From contig NZ_JAAVSH020000001.1 of the NCBI RefSeq assembly GCF_011947365.2, positions 1,036,495-1,100,494 on the forward strand: 64,000 nucleotides of DNA, given 5' to 3'. The notes beneath the pieces were generated by a model that had not been told where the DNA came from, ran no database searches, and saw only the letters and a program-made list of their open reading frames with translations. Source of the DNA: an endosymbiont of Lamellibrachia barhami (GTDB taxonomy: Bacteria; Pseudomonadota; Gammaproteobacteria; Chromatiales; Chromatiaceae). Made by a program: the position numbers and the translations under genes. Positions within the stretch are counted from its first letter, which is position 1. The number at the start of each line of letters is the position of its first letter. This document shows positions 9,542 through 18,258 of this stretch, in pieces.

Positions 9542-10627
9542 ACGGGTTCGCACCGCCATTATACTCTTCGCCGACAACCATCCGGCAAGTACACCCAACA
9601 TATCCACGACCACATCACTCAGCCGAGGCGTTCGCCCGGGCACGAAAAACTGCACGACTTCTGACGACACTGCCAACAGCAACAAGCCAAAAAGCACACT
9701 GGACAGACGCGCCTTTGAATCAAGAAACAGCCCAGCGGAGAGCAGAAAAAAACCGAGCAGATGTCCCAGTTTGGAGATGTCCCAACTCACAGGCCAGAAT
9801 GCCAACGGGTCAAAACCATGGTGGTAGCGGCCTATCTCAAGATGTATACCCAGCCACTGCCCCAACTGCTGGATTTGCACTTCGATGGCCTGCTTAACCT
9901 CCAGAGGCTGCAGAATACCCCCCACGATCAGCAGCAACAACAGCACAATCATCCAGCCTTGGGGGGTGGACCAATAGTGCTGTAGCAGCAGTCGCAGGGC
10001 CCACAGGCCAGTGACCAACCATAGGAGTGCCAACAGTAATTTCCCGGCACTGAAAAGCGTCTGAGGCTCCGCCTGGTGCAGTGCAAGCCCCCTGACCCAG
10101 ATCCTGCCCGGCACATGGTAGAGGCCGATCTCAAGACGCAATTCAGCGGCCTCTGCAGGCACAGTGACAAGCAGCGAATAACCTCGCCACTCGTTATCGC
10201 CAATCAGACCGGTGAGGATATACGGTGTATGGTAGAACCCTTGCCCGAAGCTGTCATAGGCAATCAACTCCACCCTCGCCTCATGCCAACTGCGTCTGCC
10301 GCTCTCGACACTCGACGTCCTGACCTCTCCCTGCAACAGAAGTTGTTTGGGCAGACCTTGAGCATCCAGTTTCTGGATCACGCTGCTCGATTCACTTCCC
10401 GGCGCATTGTCGACAAGCAGTTCGGCCACAGCGGCGGGCTTTGATACTTCGCTCTTGCCTGAACCCAGCTGCCATCCCGCCAGGCCCTGCTCGAACAGGG
10501 GGTTATTCAACAGCTCTGGACCGATGGGTTTGACCGGTGAAATTGAAGTAAAAAAAAGCAGCGTCAGTGCCGCGAGCAGCAGCACAACCCAGCTCACAGG
10601 TCTGATCAAGCGCAGTGGATCAGGCAA
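9530..10627 (-). CDS. VanZ-like family membrane protein
   Basis: Up to 365 residues. A first membrane helix (about 13-30) is followed by a long extracytoplasmic domain (about 32-185) that looks like a beta-sandwich with NPLFEQGLAGWQLG. After it come helices near 195-215, 222-240 and a C-terminal VanZ-like block of four helices (about 270-360, with LGHLLGFFLLSAGLFL and VVVDMLGVLAGW). VanZ proteins confer low-level teicoplanin resistance in enterococci; the role in Gram-negatives is unknown. The only upstream start is TTG at 10627 with no good ribosome site. The first ten codons are read from a dispersed palindromic repeat (10599-10683). A GTG at codon 11 is an alternative start. Confidence 0.8.
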   Translation of the reverse strand: MPDPLRLIRPVSWVVLLLAALTLLFFTSISPVKPIGPELLNNPLFEQGLAGWQLGSGKSEVSKPAAVAELLVDNAPGSESSSVIQKLDAQGLPKQLLLQGEVRTSSVESGRRSWHEARVELIAYDSFGQGFYHTPYILTGLIGDNEWRGYSLLVTVPAEAAELRLEIGLYHVPGRIWVRGLALHQAEPQTLFSAGKLLLALLWLVTGLWALRLLLQHYWSTPQGWMIVLLLLLIVGGILQPLEVKQAIEVQIQQLGQWLGIHLEIGRYHHGFDPLAFWPVSWDISKLGHLLGFFLLSAGLFLDSKARLSSVLFGLLLLAVSSEVVQFFVPGRTPRLSDVVVDMLGVLAGWLSAKSIMAVRTRLTR

Positions 10628-10683
10628 TGGAGTCGGGTCAACAAGTGGGGTTTGCCGGTTCCGCTGCGCTTGAACAGGCCTAC
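10599..10683. repeat. Paired REP-like palindromes (family A)
   Basis: Two related palindromes face each other: GGTCTGATCAAGCGCAGTGG followed by ATCAGG, then GCCGGTTCCGCTGCGCTTGA followed by ACAGGCCTAC. The core AAGCG(C/T)AGCGG and the GTAGGCC end recur at 17565-17653, 36915-36985 and, as a single unit, 34301-34329. The head-to-head layout is like enterobacterial BIMEs. This copy overlaps the 5' end of the VanZ-like gene, so the repeat is translated or defines its upstream region. Confidence 0.8.
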
Positions 10684-10690
10684 ATCACCA

Positions 10691-11239
10691 TCAGGAAAGA
10701 CGCAGGAAATTATCACGGTAGAATTTCAGCTCGGCGATAGAGTCGCGAATATCGTCGATCGCCAGGTGCTTCGACTCTTTGGTAAAACCATCAGCCATAT
10801 CAGGCGCCCAGCGCTTCGCAAGCTCTTTCAGCGTGCTGACATCAAGATTGCGGTAGTGAAAATAATCTTCCAGTTTCGGCATGGTGCGGGCCATGAATCG
10901 ACGGTCTTGGCAGATACTGTTGCCACACATCGGGGAGGCTCCAGCAGGCACGTATTGCTGTAAAAACGCCAGCGTCTCCGCCTCTGCCGCCGCTTCATCA
11001 TGTTCGCTTTCACGCACCCTTGCGATAAGACCGGAGCCGCCATGCTGTTTCTGATTCCACTCGTCCATGCCATTGAGCAGGGCTTCTGATTGCCGTACCG
11101 CGATTACGGGTCCCTCAGCCAGAATATTGAGGTCGGCATCGGTAACAATGGTTGCGATCTCGATGATCTCATCATTGACTGTATCCAGCCCCGTCATCTC
11201 CAGGTCGAGCCAAATCAGGTTGTTGGGATCTTGAGTCAT
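10691..11239 (-). CDS. orn: Oligoribonuclease
   Basis: 182 residues, the normal length. Orn is the 3'-5' exonuclease that degrades RNA dinucleotides, including pGpG from c-di-GMP turnover, and is usually essential in gammaproteobacteria. The DEDDh residues are visible: [10 protein letters not shown] near 10-19, [11 protein letters not shown] near 108-118, LDVSTLKEL, and the terminal [11 protein letters not shown] near 158-168. It lies leftward with the VanZ-like gene downstream. The nearby HD-GYP protein at 52.1-53.2 kb would feed linear di-GMP into the same pathway. Confidence 0.97.
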   Translation of the reverse strand: MTQDPNNLIWLDLEMTGLDTVNDEIIEIATIVTDADLNILAEGPVIAVRQSEALLNGMDEWNQKQHGGSGLIARVRESEHDEAAAEAETLAFLQQYVPAGASPMCGNSICQDRRFMARTMPKLEDYFHYRNLDVSTLKELAKRWAPDMADGFTKESKHLAIDDIRDSIAELKFYRDNFLRLS

Positions 11240-11273
11240 GCACGAATCCTCAATAAATACAGGTTAATAACGG

Positions 11274-11303
11274 GAGTCTGACGGATAAACCCGACAGACT
11301 CCA
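11274..11303. repeat. Short palindrome of the GGAGTCTG(T/A)CGG family (family B)
   Basis: GGAGTCTGACGG-ATAAAC-CCGACAGACTCC is a near-perfect inverted repeat in the divergent region between orn and the M48 protease gene. The same arms bound the larger element at 42344-42505, and one arm (AGCCTGTCGGATTTT) lies at 29547-29561 between the GNAT-like and dinB genes. Confidence 0.7.
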
Positions 11304-11400
11304 AGGCGCGAATTCTAGCAGGAAGCGGGCACAGACTGTATTCTTCCCCCATTGATCTGATCCGAACGACCCATTCCAAGCTGAAGGAGCCCGTTACTTG

Positions 11401-12642
11401 ATGCCGTTTTTCACTCAACTCTTCCTGCTCGCCCTGGCCGCAGGCACGATTCTGCAACTCTGGCTGCTGGCCCGTCAGACACGCTATGTTGCTGGCCACC
11501 GGGAGAAAGTGCCCGAGGAGTTTTCCGGCCGGGTAGAGCTCGACGATCATCAGAAAGCCGCCGATTACACCGGAGCCAAAACAGGTATTGCACGGCTTGA
11601 GGTTATCTTCAGCACCCTGCTTCTGCTGGCCTGGACACTGGGCGGTGGCCTCGATCTGTTCAGCCGTTTCTGGAATGGATTGGGTTTCGACACGCGCCTG
11701 ACGGGCGTCGCTTTTATCTTTTCGGTATTTTTCATCTCCAGTTTACTGGATCTGCCATTTTCACTCTGGCGCACCTTCAAGATCGAAACCGCCTTTGGCT
11801 TCAACCGCTCCACCCTGGGTGGTTTTTTCAAAGACCGCCTGCTGGGTACGGCCATAGGTCTGGTGATCGGCGCCCCCCTGCTGTGGATCATCCTCTGGCT
11901 CATGGATTCGGCGGGAGTCTACTGGTGGCTCGCGGCCTGGGCTGTATGGATCAGTTTCACCCTGACCCTTACCTGGGCCTATCCCCGCATCATCGCCCCC
12001 CTGTTCAACAAGTTCACTCCGTTGGAAGCAGGCGAGATGCGCGACCGGATTCAGGGTCTGCTCAGACGCTGTGGTTTCACCAGCGACGGTATCTTCGTGA
12101 TGGATGGTTCCAAACGCTCCAGCCACGGCAACGCCTACTTCACCGGATTCGGCAAGCACAAGCGGATCGTCTTTTTCGATACCCTGATCGAGGCTCTCAC
12201 ACCGGACGAGATGGAGGCCGTACTGGCTCACGAACTGGGCCATTTTCGCCGTAAGCATATTCTCAAGCAGATGGTAATGATGGCGCTGATCTCGCTTGCC
12301 GGTCTGGCGCTGCTGGGTTGGTTGTCGCAACAGATCTGGTTCTATACCAATCTGGGCATGACTCAACCCTCCAACGCGGCGGCACTGCTGTTGTTCATGC
12401 TCGCAGCACCTGTCTTCACCCTCTTCTTCTCCCCTATCGGCAGCTATATCTCGCGCCGGCATGAGTTTGAGGCCGACGACTATGCTATCGCACAAACTAA
12501 AGGGGAATATTTAGTGCAGGCGCTGGTCAAACTCTACCAGGATAATGCGAGCACCCTGACGCCGGACCCGCTCTACTCCATGTTTCACGACAGCCATCCA
12601 CCAGCACCGGTGCGCATTGCCCACATAACAGGACAATCTTAA
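11401..12642 (+). CDS. M48-family zinc metalloprotease (Ste24-like)
   Basis: About 413 residues from the ATG at 11401, with AAGGAG upstream. The N-terminal half carries membrane helices (about 3-22, 60-82, 98-118, 145-170 and 175-200) as in the Ste24/CAAX protease N-terminal domain. The zinc motif HELGHFRRKH is near 276-285 and the third ligand lies in HEFEADDYAI near 355-364. Two further helices (about 290-310 and 325-345) lie between them. Such proteases clip membrane or exported proteins; the bacterial substrate is unknown since no prenylated CAAX proteins exist there. It diverges from orn and is followed closely by the small cytochrome gene. Confidence 0.9.
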   Translation: MPFFTQLFLLALAAGTILQLWLLARQTRYVAGHREKVPEEFSGRVELDDHQKAADYTGAKTGIARLEVIFSTLLLLAWTLGGGLDLFSRFWNGLGFDTRLTGVAFIFSVFFISSLLDLPFSLWRTFKIETAFGFNRSTLGGFFKDRLLGTAIGLVIGAPLLWIILWLMDSAGVYWWLAAWAVWISFTLTLTWAYPRIIAPLFNKFTPLEAGEMRDRIQGLLRRCGFTSDGIFVMDGSKRSSHGNAYFTGFGKHKRIVFFDTLIEALTPDEMEAVLAHELGHFRRKHILKQMVMMALISLAGLALLGWLSQQIWFYTNLGMTQPSNAAALLLFMLAAPVFTLFFSPIGSYISRRHEFEADDYAIAQTKGEYLVQALVKLYQDNASTLTPDPLYSMFHDSHPPAPVRIAHITGQS

Positions 12643-12660
12643 GGATATGAGGATAACTTG

Positions 12661-12939
12661 ATGACTAGAACCCTAATAATAATCACTTTGATCTCAGCTG
12701 CCTACAGCACCACCATACAGGCAGCCGACGTCAATGCAGGCAAGAAATTGGTCGACAATAACTGCACCCGCTGCCACGGCTCAGAGATCTACACACGGAA
12801 AGACAGAATGGTCAACACGCTGCCGGGCCTGCACAAACAGGTACGCCGTTGCGAACAGATGCTGGGGCTGACCTGGTTTGACGAAGATGTCGACAATGCA
12901 ACCGCCCATCTCAACGAACAGTTCTACAAGCTGAAATAA
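12661..12939 (+). CDS. Small periplasmic monohaem cytochrome c
   Basis: 92 residues from the ATG at 12661; the preceding TTG is not needed. A signal peptide (about 1-21, ending TIQA) is followed by GKKLVDNNCTRCHG, with the haem-binding CxxCH at 35-39. Spacing after the haem is short. There are four Met residues but no clear class I M-ligand loop. It starts 18 bases after the M48 protease stop and ends 24 bases before rsgA, so the three are probably co-transcribed. A general electron-carrier role is likely; the partner is unknown. Confidence 0.88.
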   Translation: MTRTLIIITLISAAYSTTIQAADVNAGKKLVDNNCTRCHGSEIYTRKDRMVNTLPGLHKQVRRCEQMLGLTWFDEDVDNATAHLNEQFYKLK

Positions 12940-12963
12940 GGTTATATTGATGGAAAAGCACTA

Positions 12964-13974
12964 ATGTCCCGGCGTCGCCTCACTCAGCAGCAACGGGCCA
13001 GGATAGAGAGTATCCAGGAGCGGCGGCGAACAAAACTCGCTGAACGTGCCGAACAGAACCTGTCGGATGCCGGAGATACCCCATCACAGGAAGGCAGGGT
13101 GGTTATCCGCCATGGCGCCACCCTCGGCGTCGCGGATGAGAACGGCCAGGTCTTTCAATGTCTGATCCGCCAGAACATCGGACACCCTGTTTGTGGCGAC
13201 CGGGTAATCTGGCAGCCGGTGGACGGTCATAATGGTGTGGTCACTGCTCTCCAACCCAGAGCGAGTGTGCTCAGCCGCCCCGACTACAGCGGCCGCGAGA
13301 AACCTCTGGCCGCCAACATCACCCAACTGGTCGTAGTGCTCGCGCCCGAACCAAAACCCAGCGGCTATCTGCTCGACCAATACCTGATCGCCGCCGAGAC
13401 CATTGGGGTTCGGCCGCTGATCGCAGTCAACAAGATCGATCTGCTTGAAAACGAGGAAAAACAGCACTTTCTCTCTGCTTACGATCTCTATCGCAGGATT
13501 GGATATGAGTTGGTGGAGGTTAGTGCAAAACTGGCCCGCGGTCTGGACAGCCTCATCCAACACCTTGCGGGAGAGACCAGCATCCTGGTGGGGCAATCGG
13601 GGGTGGGGAAATCCTCTCTGATCAACGCACTGCTGCCAAATCTGGAGATCGAAACCGGCAGACTCTCGGAAGCTTCAGGATTGGGACGACACACCACATC
13701 GGCCGCAACCTGCTATAACCTGCAGGAAGGGGGAGAATTGATCGATTCCCCCGGCGTGCGCAGCTTTCGACTGACCAAGTTAAGCAGGAGACAGCTGGAA
13801 CAGGGGTTTCCCGAGTTCCGCCCTTTTCTCGGCCACTGCCGCTTCAATAACTGCTCACATCAGCATGAACCGGGATGCGCCATCAGGCAGGCAATCGAGG
13901 CGGGGGGAGTCTCCCCCCAGAGGTTGGATAACTTCCTCCATCTGGCACAATCCACCACTTCCGGGCAGAGTTGA
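12964..13974 (+). CDS. rsgA: Ribosome small-subunit GTPase RsgA
   Basis: 336 residues. RsgA checks late 30S maturation and uses 30S-stimulated GTP hydrolysis to release itself. A basic N-terminus (SRRRLTQQQRARIESIQERR) leads into an OB fold (about 40-110). The circularly permuted G domain follows with NKID near 159, GQSGVGKSSLINAL near 209-222 and DSPGVRSF. The C-terminal zinc finger has CRFNNCSHQHEPGC. It is located in the same neighbourhood as orn, as in E. coli. Confidence 0.96.
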   Translation: MSRRRLTQQQRARIESIQERRRTKLAERAEQNLSDAGDTPSQEGRVVIRHGATLGVADENGQVFQCLIRQNIGHPVCGDRVIWQPVDGHNGVVTALQPRASVLSRPDYSGREKPLAANITQLVVVLAPEPKPSGYLLDQYLIAAETIGVRPLIAVNKIDLLENEEKQHFLSAYDLYRRIGYELVEVSAKLARGLDSLIQHLAGETSILVGQSGVGKSSLINALLPNLEIETGRLSEASGLGRHTTSAATCYNLQEGGELIDSPGVRSFRLTKLSRRQLEQGFPEFRPFLGHCRFNNCSHQHEPGCAIRQAIEAGGVSPQRLDNFLHLAQSTTSGQS

Positions 13975-13984
13975 GCGCTGGAGG

Positions 13985-14284
13985 TTAATTCGAGTTGCCA
14001 GAGGCCTTGCTTGGGGTATCCATAACCTGGAAGGTCGACGGGTCGTCACCAAATCCGGTGCCGCCGCCCTTGCCTTTCCCGATGTTGTCGGGGGAGATCA
14101 ACATCTCGGTGAAAGACTGGTTGTCCTCAACGTAGATTCCATCTCCGCCTTCATCCGAAAAATCACCCTGGCCAAAATAGTCGGGTGACGCTGTCGGATC
14201 TCCGGCCTGACCGGCAAAAGCGCTGGGGATGAAAAAAACCAGCAGCCCGATCATTATCCTGGTCAATCGCTTCACTTGCCCCAC
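13985..14284 (-). CDS. Small secreted protein, function unknown
   Basis: 99 residues with a probable signal peptide (MGQVKRLTRIMIGLLVFFIP, cleaved after SAFA). The mature part is short, acidic and rich in Gly, Asp and Ser (GKGKGGGTGFGDDP) with no domain I recognise. It converges on rsgA with a 10-base gap. Length and composition suggest a disordered periplasmic protein, but coding status is not certain. Confidence 0.5.
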   Translation of the reverse strand: MGQVKRLTRIMIGLLVFFIPSAFAGQAGDPTASPDYFGQGDFSDEGGDGIYVEDNQSFTEMLISPDNIGKGKGGGTGFGDDPSTFQVMDTPSKASGNSN

Positions 14285-14483
14285 TCCCGATTTTGTTCAA
14301 AATCTGTATTCATCTTCCAGCTGCTTTAAACACGGCAGGAACCTATTTCTGCTCGGCCAACATACTGAATTCTTAAGCCGATTACCATATTTGTGTCTCG
14401 AAGTTCACATTTTCAGCTTATTGCCAGTGGTAAAAAAACGGCTTGGTTTTCACTCTGATGAAAAAGGTGTTTCTGAACAGCAG

Positions 14484-15836
14484 CTAATGATTGGGTATCA
14501 GAGCAACCAGATCAGCCCCACCAAGCACCGATTTCCCGACAATCAACTCGCCTCCATAGGCACTGATGATGTCACTCACCACCGCCAGCCCGATGCCCTG
14601 GCCCGGCTGTTGCTCATCCATGCGCCTGCCTCGCTGCAAGACACTTTCAGCCTGAGCTTGAGGGATACCTGCCCCGTCATCCTCAACGTGCAATTCAATA
14701 CCATCTCCGGTAGCGAGGCCGGATACCCGCACTTGCTGACTGCCATATTTCCAGGCGTTGTCCATCAGATTACCCATAAATTCCATCAGATCGCCCTCAT
14801 CACCTGAAAACCCGAGATCGTCCGGCAGATCCAGCTCCCAGCGGATTCCCTTTTCCAGATAGACCTTATTGAGCGTTTTGGCAATCCTTTCCACTGCAGC
14901 CACCACCGGAATAGTGCGGGACAATGTGGAACGTCCGGATGCCGCAGCCCGCTGCAACTGGTGACTGACGATCTGGTTCATGCGGTCAACCTGGTCAGCG
15001 AGTTGACGATTTTCATTCCGATCACCTGTTTCCGGCTGATCGGCCATACTTTGCAGGATTGCCAGGGGGGTTTTGAGACTGTGGGCAAGATCACCCAGAC
15101 TGTCCCGGTATCGCTGCTGTCTGGACTGAGCCTGGCGGATCAGAGAATTGATGCTGTCTGTCAGCCCGGTCAACTCCTGCGGATAGACCCCTTTGAGTTG
15201 ATCCGATCCCCCGGATTCAATATCACTCAGCTCATCGGATACCTTGCGTAGCGGAAACAATCCCCAACGCAACACGCCCCCCTGCGCCAGTAACAGCACC
15301 AGTGCCGCACCACCCAGCCAGTAGAAAAGTGTATTGCGAAAGGCGCTGATCTGCACCTGATGCGGCTGCATGTCTTCCACCACCGAAAGCACGTAACGGG
15401 TTTCGACCCCGTCAAAATCCTCCCAGGAGACACCGAAGCTCAGGGCAACCACTTCGCCGCCATTACCGGAGCGGACCTGACTGAAACGCCGGTCCCCAGG
15501 CTCCACCGACGGCTCCCCAATATTCAGATGACGCCCCACAGCTGAGGCAGAACGCCAGTCGAACGAAATATCGGGACTGTGGACCTCTGCATAAAATCCG
15601 GAATCCGGCAGGTTGAAACGGGGGTCAGAGAGTATTTCCGGCATCGTCAACCGACCCAGATCATCCTCCCCCGCCGCTGCCAGCAGGGCATAGACGCTGG
15701 CCTGCAAACTCTCCCTCAGCGCCTTCTCTGCGCTGGATCGAAAGGCCTTGTCCAAGGCCACCCCAGTCAAACCCAGGAAGGCTGTCAGCACCAAGCTTGC
15801 AGCCAGCAGCAGGCGGAAGTGAATCGATAGATTCAT
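14484..15836 (-). CDS. PhoQ-like sensor histidine kinase
   Basis: 450 residues from the ATG at 15836, whose ATGA overlaps the response-regulator stop. TM1 is about 5-28, followed by a periplasmic sensor domain (about 30-165), TM2 (about 170-190), a HAMP-like linker, and a dimerisation domain with the phospho-acceptor DLAHSLKTPLAIL (His near 252). The HATPase region has the N-box NLMDNAWKYG and VEDDGAGIP, with GQGIGLAVV near 415. HSLKTP in place of HELRTP is characteristic of the PhoQ group. Its partner is the adjacent OmpR-type regulator. The signal (divalent cations, envelope stress) cannot be read from sequence. Confidence 0.92.
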   Translation of the reverse strand: MNLSIHFRLLLAASLVLTAFLGLTGVALDKAFRSSAEKALRESLQASVYALLAAAGEDDLGRLTMPEILSDPRFNLPDSGFYAEVHSPDISFDWRSASAVGRHLNIGEPSVEPGDRRFSQVRSGNGGEVVALSFGVSWEDFDGVETRYVLSVVEDMQPHQVQISAFRNTLFYWLGGAALVLLLAQGGVLRWGLFPLRKVSDELSDIESGGSDQLKGVYPQELTGLTDSINSLIRQAQSRQQRYRDSLGDLAHSLKTPLAILQSMADQPETGDRNENRQLADQVDRMNQIVSHQLQRAAASGRSTLSRTIPVVAAVERIAKTLNKVYLEKGIRWELDLPDDLGFSGDEGDLMEFMGNLMDNAWKYGSQQVRVSGLATGDGIELHVEDDGAGIPQAQAESVLQRGRRMDEQQPGQGIGLAVVSDIISAYGGELIVGKSVLGGADLVALIPNH

Positions 15837-16513
15837 CCCGATCTGGCAAGTACGAAACGGTATCCCCTGCCCCGCAGGGTCTCGATCGGTTTGTAGCATT
15901 CTTTGGGATCGAGTTTTTTACGCAACCGGCGGACAAAGACCTCGATCACATTACTGTCACGATCCCAATCCTGGTCGTAGAGATGCTCGGTCAATTCGCT
16001 CTTCGAGACCACCTCGCCGGCATGCATCATCAAATATTCAAGCACCTTGTATTCATATGCGGTGAGATCGATGAGAGCGCCATCGAGTCTGACCGTCTGG
16101 CTACGGGTATCCAACTCCACCGGACCACATGCCAATACCGGCTGGGACCAGCCCGCCGCCCGCCGCAGGAGAGCATTCAACCGCGCCAGCAACTCTTCGA
16201 CATGAAAGGGTTTGACCAGATAGTCGTCCGCACCCGATTCAAGACCTTCAACCTTGTCCTGCCAGTTGCCCCGTGCGGTAAGGATCAGGATTGGAAAATG
16301 TTTACCCGATTTCCGTAGTTCGCGGATCACCTCGATGCCTGACATCTCCGGCAGACCAATATCCACGATCCCCACGTCAATGGCATACTCCCGCCCCAGG
16401 AAGAGTCCTTCACGACCATCCGCTCCGGCATCCACGGTAAAACCTTCGCGGCTCAACCGTTCGACCAGCGGCTCTCTCAACTCCGCTTCATCTTCTACCA
16501 ACAAAACACGCAC
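15833..16513 (-). CDS. PhoP/OmpR-type response regulator
   Basis: 226 residues from the GTG at 16513, which has AGAGGA at good spacing and gives the canonical VRVLLVEDEAELREPL start; a longer frame to 16585 runs into the PepSY gene and is not used. The receiver has the acidic pair EDE, the phospho-acceptor Asp in GIVDIGLPEMSG (near 51) and Lys in YLVKPF. The DNA-binding domain is a winged helix (about 125-222) with LTAYEYKVLEYLMMH and SNVIEVFVRRLRKKLD. Downstream overlap with the kinase gene makes them a pair. The PepSY gene lies 13 bases upstream. Confidence 0.95.
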   Translation of the reverse strand: MRVLLVEDEAELREPLVERLSREGFTVDAGADGREGLFLGREYAIDVGIVDIGLPEMSGIEVIRELRKSGKHFPILILTARGNWQDKVEGLESGADDYLVKPFHVEELLARLNALLRRAAGWSQPVLACGPVELDTRSQTVRLDGALIDLTAYEYKVLEYLMMHAGEVVSKSELTEHLYDQDWDRDSNVIEVFVRRLRKKLDPKECYKPIETLRGRGYRFVLARSG

Positions 16514-16526
16514 GATTTTGTTTCCT

Positions 16527-16820
16527 CTATCTGCGGCGATTGCCCGCAGGCGTATGCTTACGCCCCCTGGGAAGCTGCCGCCCACTTCTAACGTCGATCT
16601 GCATCCGTTTTACCCGTCCCTGACTATCAAGGATGCGGATATCGTAGATCTCCCGGCCTTCCCACTCACGGGTCTCGGCCGATATCACTCTGCCGTCACT
16701 ATCACGGCGGGCACTCTCAACCGCCTGATCCAAGCTTATACGATTACCCGCCAACGAGGCATCAGCCCCAAGCAATATCAATAGCAGCCACATAACGTTC
16801 AGCTTTCGAGTCAGACGCAT
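16527..16820 (-). CDS. PepSY-domain periplasmic protein
   Basis: 97 residues: a signal peptide (about 1-25, ending SLAG), then one PepSY domain (ISLDQAVESARRDSDGRVIS ... YDIRILDSQGRVKRMQIDV) and a basic tail. PepSY modules occur as peptidase inhibitors and as envelope sensors. It is the first gene of a probable three-gene operon with the PhoP/PhoQ-like pair, so it may tune the sensor; that is inference from position. Confidence 0.85.
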   Translation of the reverse strand: MRLTRKLNVMWLLLILLGADASLAGNRISLDQAVESARRDSDGRVISAETREWEGREIYDIRILDSQGRVKRMQIDVRSGRQLPRGRKHTPAGNRRR

Positions 16821-16890
16821 TTCGGTTCAACCTGTGCCATGAGAGGAAAACCGTACTGCCTGCGCATCGCCTCGATCTTCCAGCCACGAA

Positions 16891-17418
16891 TTAAATATCA
16901 TCCACTGGGGTGACACCAACCCGAACACGAATCCGCTTGCCCGGATGGTGTTTGGTGCGAGTGGTGAACACCTTGCCTTTATAACGATACTTTACACGAT
17001 AGCCGACCAACTGTTCTTCATACTCGGTATAAGTTTCGACCTCGCACTGCCGTTCCGTGGTAGTGGTATAGTATCCCCCGCGCCGGTTCTGAGAGATATC
17101 GTGGCCAATCGAGGCGCCCAACAGCGTACCGGCAATGGTAGAGGCATCGCGGCCGCGACCCCGGCCGAACTGATTACCGACCACGCCACCGAGGATGCCG
17201 CCGAGCACGGTGCCGGTATAGGATTTACGCCTCGGCTGGTAGTGGGTGACCTGTTCATCCCAACAGTGCTTTTCAGGCCTTGAGATCTCAATGGTCTTGT
17301 AGATGGGGTCAACATCGATAACCTTGGCGGTGTCCCGGTAGTTGTGGCCGTGGCCGGCGGTTGCACTCATGGAGGCAGCCAGCAAAACGGTTCCGAGTGT
17401 GATGGCGATCTTTTTCAT
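16891..17418 (-). CDS. Glycine-zipper 2TM outer-membrane protein
   Basis: 175 residues. A signal peptide (about 1-22, MSATAG end) is followed by a beta-rich section with paired motifs (YRDTAKVIDVDPIYKTIEIS). A glycine-zipper hairpin (GTVLGGILGGVVGNQFGRGR, then GTLLGASIGHDIS) spans about 70-110. The C-terminal domain is basic and Tyr-rich (CEVETYTEYEEQLVGYRVKY). The architecture is that of the 17-kDa surface antigen/SlyB-like family of outer-membrane proteins. There is no lipobox cysteine in the signal region. SlyB-type genes are PhoP targets in enterics, which fits its position beside the PhoPQ-like pair, but regulation here is inference. Confidence 0.85.
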   Translation of the reverse strand: MKKIAITLGTVLLAASMSATAGHGHNYRDTAKVIDVDPIYKTIEISRPEKHCWDEQVTHYQPRRKSYTGTVLGGILGGVVGNQFGRGRGRDASTIAGTLLGASIGHDISQNRRGGYYTTTTERQCEVETYTEYEEQLVGYRVKYRYKGKVFTTRTKHHPGKRIRVRVGVTPVDDI

Positions 17419-17564
17419 GGTTCTCTCCTAAACGATGTCTTAACCATTTGGACGAGACCTTTGACTCATCCTTTGATTACAGACTACGCTCTGCAAACTG
17501 AACCGGGCCTTAACCGGAAAATCGATCACTCGGCACGATTTAGTGGAGCTACTTGGAGACAGAC

Positions 17565-17653
17565 GTAGGCCCGATCAAGCGCAGCGGATCGGGCAAACTG
17601 AAATTGATAATTGCCAAGGGGCTGCCGGTTCCGCTACGCGTGAACCGACCTAC
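17565..17653. repeat. Paired REP-like palindromes (family A)
   Basis: GTAGGCCCGATCAAGCGCAG plus CGGATCGGGC on the left, and GCCGGTTCCGCTACGCGTGA plus ACCGACCTAC on the right, with about 30 bases between. Each half is a palindrome, and the halves are inverted copies of each other. It lies between the glycine-zipper gene and the convergent end of the methyltransferase gene. No transposase is nearby. Confidence 0.8.
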
Positions 17654-17673
17654 TCAAACTTAGTGTTCAGCAA

Positions 17674-18258
17674 TCAGAGCTTCTGCGCCACGATCATGGC
17701 AACATCCCGAGAGCCTTTCCTGAGATCCCCCAAGCGGTTCTCCTCCCGATAGAAACGGACTGAAAGGGGTGACAAGAGTGCGATGAGTTCATTGTCGCCA
17801 AGTCGATACGCAGGATTTGAGGGACCGGTGTCAGAAACTGCAATGCGGGTAAAGGTCTGGTAGAAGATCAACCCTCCCGGCTTGAGGGCGGCAATCAGGG
17901 CCGGCATCAAGCCACGATTGAGAAAGTAGCTCACCACAATCACATCAAAGGCGTTCTCCGTTAGCAGGTTCTGCTCCACATCCCGTTGCTCCGCATTGAG
18001 AGCCAACCCAGCTGAAGCCGCCAGATGTTGTAACCGTTCAACCGCAACGCTGGAGATATCCCATGCGCTGACCTCCAAGCCGGATCTGGCCAGTTCCAGT
18101 GCATTACCACCCAACCCGCAGGCCAGATCCAGCGCATTTCCTGTTTCAGGCAACAGATGAAGGTTCTCCAACAGCACTTCAGCTGCCGATGGCTGCTTGT
18201 CGGGATCAGCGTGGCGCTGATCCCACATCGCCTTGAGTTCGGCTGTGGCCTTCTCCAT
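17674..18258 (-). CDS. TehB-like SAM-dependent methyltransferase
   Basis: 194 residues, a single class I methyltransferase domain. Motif I is NALDLACGLGGNALELARSG near 40-58, the acidic residue after strand 2 is in VSAWDISSVAVERL, and motif IV is FDVIVVSYFLNR near 105. The layout ALKPGGLIFYQTF resembles the TehB/thiopurine group. It starts at the last base of the metZ stop codon, so translation is coupled. Substrate unknown; pairing with a sulfur amino-acid gene might only reflect SAM supply. Confidence 0.85.
   Translation of the reverse strand: MEKATAELKAMWDQRHADPDKQPSAAEVLLENLHLLPETGNALDLACGLGGNALELARSGLEVSAWDISSVAVERLQHLAASAGLALNAEQRDVEQNLLTENAFDVIVVSYFLNRGLMPALIAALKPGGLIFYQTFTRIAVSDTGPSNPAYRLGDNELIALLSPLSVRFYREENRLGDLRKGSRDVAMIVAQKL

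Noticed and set aside
11761..12495. 244-codon minus-strand frame opposite the M48 protease
   Set aside because: Overlaps the HExxH region of a clearly coding gene; Gln/Glu/His-rich shadow.
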